From positions 85,105,333 to 85,169,332 of the forward strand of contig OY978525.1 in assembly GCA_963854835.1 (NCBI GenBank): DNA of 64,000 bases. The letters run 5' to 3'. Positions 56,629-64,000 of this stretch are shown one piece after another (the first letter of the stretch is position 1; each line of letters opens with the position of its first letter). The notes beneath the pieces are model-generated. The model was not told the origin of the DNA. It did not search any database and saw only the letters and a list, made by a program, of their open reading frames with translations. The stretch comes from Megamerina dolium (lineage: Eukaryota > Arthropoda > Insecta > Diptera > Megamerinidae). The translations under genes and the position numbers were made by a program.

Positions 56629-58431
56629 CCCTTTCATGCCCGTTGTTGCCTATAGGCAACATTTTACATTTTAGCTTATAAATCACGTTGTTTGAAATAT
56701 TTTGGCTAACGGTTTTTTGCAACTGACAACTTAGAATGCTATGAAAAGACAAAGGGGAATCACATGATATGAGCATTGCAATTGTTCAGTTGCTAGCTTC
56801 TGTTCTTTGTGACTACATGTGCGAAAAAAAAATTTACAAAAGGTGTTTGTGCAAGTTTTAAAAAAATATTAAAAAAAAGGAATTTTTTTACAAAAAGTGA
56901 ATTAAATTATTAAAAACAGGTAAGAAAATGAAATAAAAAAATAAAACTTTGAAAAGTGCTTTTAGTTTAAGTTAGGAATTTTTGCAAACACAATGTTGCC
57001 TTTAGGCAACATTGGTCCATGTTGGTCATATTTTAATATTGCGTTCATTGTAGTAGCAATGCGTCGGAGAGGTTTGACTCAACTGGAAATAAATAAAATA
57101 ATGGAATTTGATTGGGATGATTCCGCAGACGAAGAGATTAAGGAAGATAATGACGAAGAGGAAATGAGCATGGGTGTACATTTGGAACATATTATTGAAG
57201 AAACCCTTCAAAGTGTTATAGAAAATGGGGACGAGATTGATTTGAATTTATTGGAGGGAATTGTTGACGACGAAGAAAAGGCTGAAGATGATAGTATTCC
57301 TGCAAATAAGAATTTCAAACTGTTTTTCGACAATTGGTTCACTTCCATAAGTCTTATGATTGCTTTAAAAGAAAAAGGCATCCTAGCAACAGGCACAATT
57401 CTTAGCAATCGGTTAAAAAATTGTCATCTGAAAAATGAACAGGACCTTAAAAAAGAAGGACGAGGATCATACGATTTGAAATATGAAACAACGAACGATA
57501 TAATTGCCTGTCGCTGGTACGACAACAAAACCGTTCAACTGCTTTCAAATTATGTCGCTGAAAATCCATTATCGGAATGCAAACGATGGTGTCGTAAAGA
57601 TCTAAAGCACATAAACATACCCCGACCTGCCAGTGTTGAATGTTACAACAAACATATGGGAGGGGTTGATCTTGCTTACATGTTGTTGGAGCTTTACAAA
57701 ATCAACCACCGTTCTAAGAAATGGTATATGCGGATAGTTTACTGGTGTTTCAATACAGCGGTAGTCAATAGCTGGCTGTTGTATCGAAGAGACAGAAAAA
57801 ACGAAAGCGGAGAAACGAATCATATGCCATTGCTAAATTTTCAATTGGAAATAGCAAACGAGCTGCTAAGCGCACAGGAAACTGTTACAACAAACCCACG
57901 CAAAAGAGGTCGCCCTTCGTTTCTTCCTTCAACCGTGGAGTCCAATCCATCATCACCATATGATTCAGAAGCTCCATCATCACCCTGTACATCAACATCG
58001 AGTAAGCGTTCGTACATTGCGGAACCTCCAAAATCCACCCGTCTTGATCAAACCGGTCACTGGATTGAGTGGGGAGCAAAAGGGAGGTGTAGGTTATGTC
58101 ACACTGGTTTCCCGCGCTCAAAGTGCTCTAAATGTAAAGTTTTTTTATGCTCGAACCCACAAAAAAATTGTTTCGTCTCATATCACACTTAATTTTTAAA
58201 AAATTTTAATTGAACAAATAAAACATATCTGAATATGTACGTATGTGTTTTTCTAAATATTTGTACCACAATGGCGAGATAATGCCTATAGGCAACATTT
58301 CATAACGGTCAAACCATGAGGGATAGAATTTTGAAGTTGATATCAGTTCATATTTAGGGCCCCACCAACTCAAATAGGTCATCAAAAAAATTTTTGCCAC
58401 GCCCAAATTAATTCGGGCATGAAAGAGTTAA
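56625..58431 (+). mobile_element. piggyBac element, internally deleted, with exact boundaries
   Basis: TTAA 56625-56628 and TTAA 58428-58431 flank a 1799-bp unit with terminal repeats CCCTTTCATGCCCG / CGGGCATGAAAGAG (13 of 14 match). The flanking sequence joins to reproduce block U at 49199-49206, where one TTAA is present. Three copies of a GTTGCCTATAGGCAAC-like palindrome lie inside, at 56645, 56992 and 58283. It carries one transposase frame. Confidence 0.92.
56993..58192 (+). CDS. piggyBac transposase, internally deleted
   Basis: The 399-codon frame has an ATG at 56993 inside a palindrome (MLPLGNIGP); a second in-frame ATG at 57059 (MRRRGLTQLEINKIMEFDWD) looks like the natural family start. 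An acidic N-terminus (DEEIKEDNDEEEMSMG) is followed, after an apparent in-frame deletion near 57298, by FKLFFDNWFTSISLMIALKE (second catalytic Asp), GTILSNRLKNC, GRGSYDLKYETTNDIIACRW, YDNKTVQLLSNYVAE and YNKHMGGVDLAYMLLELYKI (third Asp). SKKWYMRIVYWCFNTAVVNS, RKRGRPSFLPS and a C-terminal Cys-rich module (GRCRLCHTGF.. CSKCKVFLCS) end the protein. Usual length is about 560-600 residues; the part with the first catalytic Asp (DE box) is missing, so it should be inactive though open. Confidence 0.9.
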   Translation: MLPLGNIGPCWSYFNIAFIVVAMRRRGLTQLEINKIMEFDWDDSADEEIKEDNDEEEMSMGVHLEHIIEETLQSVIENGDEIDLNLLEGIVDDEEKAEDDSIPANKNFKLFFDNWFTSISLMIALKEKGILATGTILSNRLKNCHLKNEQDLKKEGRGSYDLKYETTNDIIACRWYDNKTVQLLSNYVAENPLSECKRWCRKDLKHINIPRPASVECYNKHMGGVDLAYMLLELYKINHRSKKWYMRIVYWCFNTAVVNSWLLYRRDRKNESGETNHMPLLNFQLEIANELLSAQETVTTNPRKRGRPSFLPSTVESNPSSPYDSEAPSSPCTSTSSKRSYIAEPPKSTRLDQTGHWIEWGAKGRCRLCHTGFPRSKCSKCKVFLCSNPQKNCFVSYHT

Positions 58432-58652
58432 ATTGAAAGCGTACAGAATACAGCTTATGCAAAAACAAGTCATCGAAAATTGGACTCAACGGATGGACCA
58501 TCTGAGACGTAGCCGCGGCCAACATTTGAAAGACATAATCTTCAAAAAATAAATGCCAAAGAATGTTCTTTCAAATGATAAACATTCCCCATTCAATTTG
58601 AATTTTCTGTGTTTTTTTCTTCAAAAAAGTTGGGAACCTGGAAATGGATCAC

Positions 58653-58657
<5 letters not shown>
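58428..58657. mobile_element. Block U, copy 2, right part
   Basis: TTAAATTGAAAGCGTACAGA to GGATCACGCTTTATA matches 49202-49435 with a few differences, including a 3-base gap. It encodes the same VIENWTQRMDHLRRSRGQHL transposase C-terminus. It ends at (TA)n. Confidence 0.85.
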
Positions 58658-58880
<223 letters not shown>

Positions 58881-60129
58881 ATGATTTTTTTTTTTGCTTT
58901 GCAAATTTATTGTTAGTTCTAATCAGAACTTATAAGATTCAATAAAATATGTATTTTCGAAATTGCCGAAATTGCTCATTTTCACTTGTTTAACCAAAAA
59001 TGGGGTAACTATTCAGATATAATTTTCGTAAACGTGTATTTCTTTGCAAATTCGAATTGCATTTAATAAATTTAAATGCGTGTGTTTGCGTCGAAATGGT
59101 TTCTTTAAGTATTATTATGTGCTGTAAGGAAAAAATATAAATAATGTGACATAGATCTTTATTATGTGCAAAAAGACTAGATGAAACAAAAACGTCGGTT
59201 TGCATATGGAAGTGTATGATTTCCTATCCATTATTTACATTTGCCTTCAGGATCTCGTAAGGCTAGAAGCAATATAGACATATGGTTGAGAAATTCTGCA
59301 AATGTATTTACATTAAATTTATGTATAGTATAAAACATTATTTTGTATTTATTGAAGTTTGTTGTAAGCTAGTATTTTACTCTTCAAATTCTAGTTTCTA
59401 CTAATGACAGTTTTTAAGCACAGCTTCATTTTTGTTAAGAAGGTGGCACATATTTTTCTTGTGAGTAGGTAATATAATAAATATACCGATATACGGTATA
59501 GTAAATAATTAAACGAATCTATAATAATTTTCCTGCTAAAAATCATACTGTATTATAAAAATTATGTTTAAAAATGCCTCTTTTCGTAGATATATTTTTA
59601 ATACAATATAAAGTTCGCAATCACAAAAGCTTTAAATTAAATTATATCACTTCTATTATTAATATACCTACATACATTTAAATATTTTAGGTAGGTATAT
59701 GCTGAATTCAATGGAATACTTATTTCATAATCATATAAATATAGATAGAAACAAATCAGTATGCGTTTTTGGTAATTTTGTAGAAATAACAAAAAATACT
59801 AGTTCATAACTCATGAATATCCCAGTCGAATAACAAAATGCAAAAATTACACTTGAAGATATCTATTGTTTTTGGACAACTGAATAAACTAATAGAAGTT
59901 CATAATGTTAGTTTTTGTGCTTACGTAGATAGTTTGGTGGGAACGTAAATATACAGAATTCATTTATCGGACTATCAATTTCTAAGTTATTTAAATATGT
60001 AACACTTTCGGAATTTTTATATTTTGTCATGAATAGTATTATAATTATTGCATTTTGTATTCAATTTTAACTATTAGTTTTTAATGTGAAATACTAAAAA
60101 ATAACAAAAATGTACTTTCAAATTCAGTC

Positions 60130-60161
<32 letters not shown>

Positions 60162-60462
60162 ATAAAAAATGGAATTATTAAGTTTTGTTGTGAAATACCT
60201 CAATTCTTCTAATCAACACAATTGTGAATAAAAAATATCTTTGTATCAATGATGGGGTCGAATCGCTGCTTACGAATGAAATTAGGGCATTTATATAGAA
60301 ACGCAACCTTTTTAAATTTGTTTTGATTTTCATACTGAGTTATGCCATCGATGATTCAATTTTTTATCCGCTAACAATTTCCTATTTGTATATTGTTTCT
60401 ATTAGTTTGCTTCATCGTTCATCCATAGACGTATATATTATGTACTATATACGTAGTAGTTT
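58881..60462. other. Non-coding stretch downstream of the host gene
   Basis: AT-rich. Part of it may be the 3' UTR of the minus-strand gene ending at 60463. A poly-A run lies at about 60130-60152. No other gene recognised. Confidence 0.45.
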
Positions 60463-60613
60463 TTATTGTGCTGGGTAGCTGGGATTATATGGCGCTTGTT
60501 TTCCATACGATGTATTATTCGGTTGATAAGTAGGAACACCTCCAACTGCCATATCGTAGCTTGGTGGATTGAAATCGATACGTACAGGTATAATTGGTGA
60601 ATACGTATCAATA
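60463..60613 (-). CDS. Host membrane protein gene, last coding exon
   Basis: The minus-strand acceptor CCACAG precedes 60613. The exon completes a Gly codon and encodes IDTYSPIIPVRIDFNPPSYD, MAVGGVPTYQPNNTSYGKQA, PYNPSYPAQ, then TAA at 60465-60463. It is rich in Pro, Tyr and Asn and contains a PPSY (PPxY) motif, a usual ligand of WW domains, for example in Nedd4-type ubiquitin ligases. It forms the end of the cytoplasmic tail. The splice phase (2) fits the upstream exon. Confidence 0.7.
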
Positions 60614-60672
60614 CTGTGGATTAATGAAAAATAATGCATTAATACAAAAATCACTGATATTAAGATATCTAC

Positions 60673-60732
60673 CCAGTAGGTGGTGGTTGTGCGACCGGCA
60701 TTGGCATTGGCATAGGCATTTGTGTAGTGACA
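60673..60732 (-). CDS. Host membrane protein gene, internal coding exon
   Basis: A 60-bp exon between acceptor TTGTTAG and donor GTAGAT. It encodes VTTQMPMPMPMPVAQPPPTG with an (MP)n repeat and PPP. Phases match the exons on both sides (GT|T at the start, GG|T at the end). Confidence 0.7.
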
Positions 60733-60804
60733 CTAACAAATTAAAGATGAAATATTTTAGAGCGAATTGTATATACCTAACAAATATCGAATTAAATTTC
60801 TTAC

Positions 60805-60925
60805 ACAGTTTGTGCTGGATAATTAGTTGCATATACGCTTGTCTGATAACCTCCTGATGTTGGTATCTGTGTCACTGGATAACCACCTGGAGCAGTATGT
60901 GTTGTTGAGGTTACAACAACGGGTG
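60805..60925 (-). CDS. Host membrane protein gene, internal coding exon
   Basis: A 121-bp exon with acceptor CTCTTTCAG and donor GTAAGA. It encodes APVVVTSTTHTAPGGYPVTQ, IPTSGGYQTSVYATNYPAQT, low-complexity Thr/Tyr/Pro tail sequence. The phase fits the upstream exon ending ..IIEG (phase 1). Confidence 0.7.
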
Positions 60926-61091
60926 CTGAAAGAGATATAAAGTGCTTCAATTGTAATTTATCGAAAACGTACAATTAATCTTAGGAATAAAATTTATGAT
61001 TATTTTTAAATATTGACACCATAAAAATTATAGGAATTTTATTGGAATTTTATCTAGGTTTGTAGATTAATCCGCCACTACATTAGAATAC

Positions 61092-61305
61092 CTTCTATAA
61101 TAGTTCCTATATTTTCTCTGGCCTGTTTTCTATGTTTATAGCAAACAATCGCACTTGTTACAATAAAAATGGCCAATCCAATAATTATACCGATTAAAAA
61201 TGGCTTCATTGCATGCAAGCAAAAATAAACTGAACTAAGGTTATTAGCAGTACTTTGCATTTGGTAATATTGTACGAGAACGTACAGTTTGTTCAAGAAA
61301 AACAT
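61092..61305 (-). CDS. Host membrane protein gene, transmembrane exon (5' end uncertain)
   Basis: The minus-strand frame encodes MKPFLIGIIIGLAIFIVTSA, IVCYKHRKQARENIGTIIE, then a donor at GAAG|GTATTC (exon end 61092). One hydrophobic helix of about 20 residues is followed by basic KHRK, which puts the tail in the cytoplasm by the positive-inside rule. The listed upper limit is the open-frame limit; a weak acceptor TTAGTTCAG suggests the exon may start at 61229. The extracellular part and start codon must lie in upstream exons not identified. With the Pro/Tyr PPxY tail the protein resembles small adaptors of shisa/CYYR1/WBP1 style, but no orthologue is claimed. Confidence 0.55.
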
Positions 61306-61473
61306 GTGTCAATCAATCCACATTAAATAACATTACAGATAACACAATGTCTCACTGGAAATTAACTTGGAGTACCACATAGTACATGTCATAGACAATG
61401 AAATGAACTTAAGAATCCTTACTTTCTGTGGAATTGTATACAAAAATATCTTAAATGTTGAACACAAAAAAAT

Positions 61474-61506
61474 TGGCGTACAAATTGTATTAATTTGTAC
61501 GCCAAA
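61474..61506. repeat. Perfect 14-bp-arm hairpin
   Basis: TTGGCGTACAAATT, loop GTATT, AATTTGTACGCCAA. Confidence 0.6.
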
Positions 61507-61517
61507 TTACGCTATTT

Positions 61518-61670
61518 CAATTGTTTCCGTGTTTAAATGATGATGTTTAAATAAATATGTGAAGATACTAGGTAGGTATATTGGTTGGTTCGTTGGTTGG
61601 TCAATTGTTTCCGCGTATAAATAATGATGTTTAAATAAATATGTAAAGATACTATACTAGGTATATTGAC
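61518..61670. repeat. Two-copy direct repeat
   Basis: CAATTGTTTCCGTGTTTAAA..TAAATATGTGAAGATACTAG recurs about 85 bp later as CAATTGTTTCCGCGTATAAA..TAAATATGTAAAGATACTAT. TTGGTTGGTTCGTTGGTTGG lies between the copies. Confidence 0.7.
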
Positions 61671-61681
61671 AAAGCAGTTAT

Positions 61682-62156
61682 TACAGTCGAACTTCTCTAT
61701 AATGAACTTCTATACAATGAAGCTCTCCCTATTATGAATTGATTTCAAACACACAACTTTTTCGACGACGTCAATAAGACGATACCTACATTGGAGCACG
61801 TTTCTTCATCAATTGATGTACTTCAAACTTTTGTGGAGATGAGGAGTAACGTGTCGACTAATGTATTTAAATCTCTAAATGTATTAGAAGGTTTTGTTGA
61901 GGAAGAGAAATGGAAGAGTGTAATCCAAACTAAAATACCTGATTATTTTAAATAAAAATGGAAAAAGATATAATTTTTATATAATGGTTTTGTTATTTGG
62001 TATTAGAAGCTTTTGTTGTGGAAGAAAAATGGAAAAGTGTAACCCAAACTAATATGCCTAATTATTTTAAATAAAAAGTGGGGGAAAATATAATTTCTGT
62101 ATAATGAAGTGATTTTCTGGTCCCGTCAAGATTCATTATAGGGAAGTTCGACTGTA
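61682..62156 (+). mobile_element. pogo/Tigger-type MITE, 471 bp
   Basis: TA, then CAGTCGAACTTCTCTATAAT..; the right end ..ATTATAGGGAAGTTCGACTG is followed by TA (62155-62156). The 23-bp terminal repeats match at 22 positions. The interior encodes the C-terminus of a pogo/Tigger transposase and then repeats about 115 bp in tandem (from about 61880 and about 62000). Confidence 0.88.
61749..61955 (+). pseudogene. pogo/Tigger transposase C-terminal fragment
   Basis: A 68-codon frame without its own start: THNFFDDVNKTIPTLEHVSS, SIDVLQTFVEMRSNVSTNVF, KSLNVLEGFVEEEKWKSVIQ, TKIPDYFK, stop at 61953-61955. The ending QTKIPDYFK is like the QTxIxxFF tail of Tigger/jerky-type transposases, the PCNA-binding-like end. 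A diverged tandem copy (EAFVVEEKWKSVTQTNMPNY) follows at about 62005-62070. The catalytic DDE part is absent. Confidence 0.75.
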
Positions 62157-63448
62157 TATACACGAGTGCAGGCGCAACGCGAGCTGTTAAGGAGCGGTAC
62201 AGAGAAAAGGAGTGCAGAGAGACGTCTTTTCAGGCGCAATAAGAGGGAGTTGCAAAGACGCGAGTGTGAGGAGATGTGACTCGAAAATTCTTCGAAACTA
62301 TCAAGGTTTAAATCCCGGAGCCTCTTCTTGTCGTGGTGGAAATGGGAATCTGGTTACAGATTTCCAGAGTGTATTGAGCCTATGGAGGGAACACTTCTCC
62401 ACGTTACTGAATGGGATGTTTTGAACAATTCCGCCAGTGGAGGAGATTGCCCGGTAACCCCAATTACAGATGATGGTGTTGATGTTCCACCACCCGACTA
62501 TGACGAGACTGAAACGGCCATTTTAAGGCTAAAGAAAAACAAAGCTGCAGGTGCTGATGGCTTGCCTGCCGAGTTGTTTAAGACCGGAGGCGATGAGCTG
62601 CTCGCCTGCATGCACCAGCTCATAAGCAGAATATGGTCGAATGAAAGCATGCCTGATCATTGGAGGCTCAGTGCTCTCTGTCCTGTACATAGAAAAGGAG
62701 ATCCCACAATTTGCGCCAACTACCATGGAATAAGTCTCCTGAGCATCGCATAAAAGGTCCTATCGAGCGTATTGTGCGAGATTGAAGCCCATGCTCAACA
62801 ACCTGATTGGACCTTATCAGCGTGGCTTCAGACCTGGTAAATCTACCATCGACCAAATTTTCACACTGCGCCAACTCCTGGAGAGAATCCAAGAAATACA
62901 GATCGACACACACCACCTATTTGTTGATTATAAAGACGCTTTCGACAGTCCGGTAAGGGATTACCTCTACGCAACAATGTCTGAGTTCGGTATTCCTGTA
63001 AAGCTTATTCGACTTTGTAGAATGACACTGCATAACTCCCGTTGTGCAGTGAAAATTGGGAAGGACCTCTCCGCACCGTTTAATACCGAATAGGGTTTCA
63101 GACAAGGTGATTCGTTATCGTTATTATGGAGAAAATAATACGAGCAGTAATGACGTAAGCCTGGAGATATTGCAAAGGATCACTCTTGCAAACAGGTGCT
63201 ACTTTGGGCTAAGTAAGCAATTGAGAAGTCGAGCTCTCTCTCGAAGAACGAAAACTACACTCCACAAGTCAATCATCATTCAATCCTAACATATGGCGCT
63301 GCAGCTTGGACAATTTCCACCTCGGATGCGAGTACTTGGAGTTTTTGAGAGAAAAGTCCTACGCAAGATCTTTGGACCTATTTGCGTTGGTGGCGAGTAC
63401 CGAATAAGGTACAACCATGAACTGTATGAGCTGTATGCCGATATTAGC
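62157..63448 (+). pseudogene. RTE-1 LINE copy, truncated at both ends
   Basis: It starts at GTGCAGGCGCAACGCGAGCT (about 62166) inside the linker, right after the pogo-type element. It continues through AILRLKKNKAAGADGLPAEL, FKTGGDELLACMHQLISRIW, PVHRKGDPTICANYHGISLL and FRPGKSTIDQIFTLRQLLER, then HHLFVDYKDAFDSPVRDYL (motif A) to SAPFNTE. A stop at 63090 and a deletion near 63120-63146 remove the YADD palm; [24 protein letters not shown] and VFERKVLRKIFGPICVGGEY sequence follows. It ends at TGCCGATATT (63445), about 300 bp short of the normal 3' end, without a microsatellite tail. Confidence 0.88.
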
Positions 63449-64000
63449 TGCGTTCTTTTGTACGCGAGTTGCAAAACAACAACGAAAATAAGCGACATCG
63501 CCTATTTTAACCGAGTTCAATTGAACTTGCTTATATTTTAATTTTAACCTGAGTTATAGTGTTGGAAAGTAAAAAAAACAGCACTATTGTGAATAGGCTA
63601 CTGGAATGTGCTTGGGAAATTTCAAAAACACTTCAAATTATTGTAAATATAAACAAAAAAACGCAAAATAAAGCAAATGCAAATACAAATTTATTTTAAA
63701 TAAACGAATATATTTACCACAGATTCCGCAGAATTGCTTCGTTTTTGCTTTTACTTCGTTTATAAATTTAACGAACAACCATATATACCACCAGCGTTGC
63801 TAAGTAACTAAAGAGAAATAATATTAAAGTAAAATGGAAGTTACAGTGGCTCACAGCTTATTTCGTACAGTGTATATATTTTTATGTACATGGCTGTAAC
63901 ATCGAAACTAAAAAACTTATCGATAAGTTTTGAATGTAGATGTCTGTGTATGTGTTTAGTAAACCTAATAAGAAAACGGGGAACCCCAAAAATTTTTCTT
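63449..64000. other. Non-coding stretch to the window end
   Basis: No gene recognised. GTTCAATTGAAC (about 63515) is a short palindrome. The sudden change at 63448 suggests another element or a deletion joined here. Confidence 0.35.

Larger units (their letters stand above)
61306..61683. other. Non-coding, probable intron or upstream region of the host gene
   Basis: It contains a 14-bp-arm hairpin (61474-61506) and an 85-bp-period direct duplication (about 61518-61583 and 61603-61670). Confidence 0.45.

Noticed and set aside
57841..58121. Minus-strand frames within the piggyBac transposase
   Set aside because: Shadows of the plus-strand transposase frame.

Overview
The window looks like AT-rich, non-coding-dominated euchromatin or pericentromeric DNA from a higher dipteran, probably a tephritid-like or related schizophoran fly. 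The evidence is recurrent ACATACATATGTATGT-type palindromes, very long (TA)n tracts, insect-type mariner, Jockey, RTE, Bel-Pao and gypsy elements, and one intron-containing host gene. The organism is inferred from sequence style; no species marker is visible.

Layout. 1-6.1 kb: a deleted Tc1/mariner remnant, two TTAA-flanked non-autonomous elements and a 530-bp MITE with perfect 38-bp terminal inverted repeats. 7.6-26.6 kb: scattered decayed copies of one RTE-type LINE (called RTE-1 here), a tRNA-derived SINE family, three mariner remnants, a Jockey LINE lacking its YADD box, other LINE tails and a third TTAA element. 29.7-36.7 kb: two different Bel-Pao retroelements head to tail, running into an R1/LOA-type LINE (36.7-38.1 kb). 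38.6-40.4 kb: a chimeric LTR element with two 440-bp LTRs, a tRNA primer site, the start of a SAP-domain gag and then a piece of Jockey LINE. 40.4-54.6 kb: a nest in which nearly every retroelement (full-length RTE-1, three fragments of it, two SINEs, a second RTE called RTE-2, a gypsy element) is bounded by (TA)n microsatellite. 55-58.7 kb: small PIF/Harbinger and Jockey fragments, then a piggyBac element sitting in a duplicated transposase-derived sequence whose empty-site copy is at 49.2 kb. 60.4-61.3 kb: the only convincing host gene, minus strand, a single-pass membrane protein with a Pro/Tyr-rich PPxY tail; its 5' exons are not resolved. 61.7-63.4 kb: a pogo/Tigger-type MITE abutting another RTE-1 copy.

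None of the transposon proteins is fully intact. The nearest is RTE-1 at 41.4-44.4 kb, which has two single-base frameshifts and one stop. The most interesting structures are the apparent preference of two RTE families and a SINE for (TA)n, a possible shared 3' end between RTE-1 and the SINE, the LTR/Jockey chimera, and the piggyBac insertion with a matching empty site. No bacterial-type operon, CRISPR array or defence system is present.
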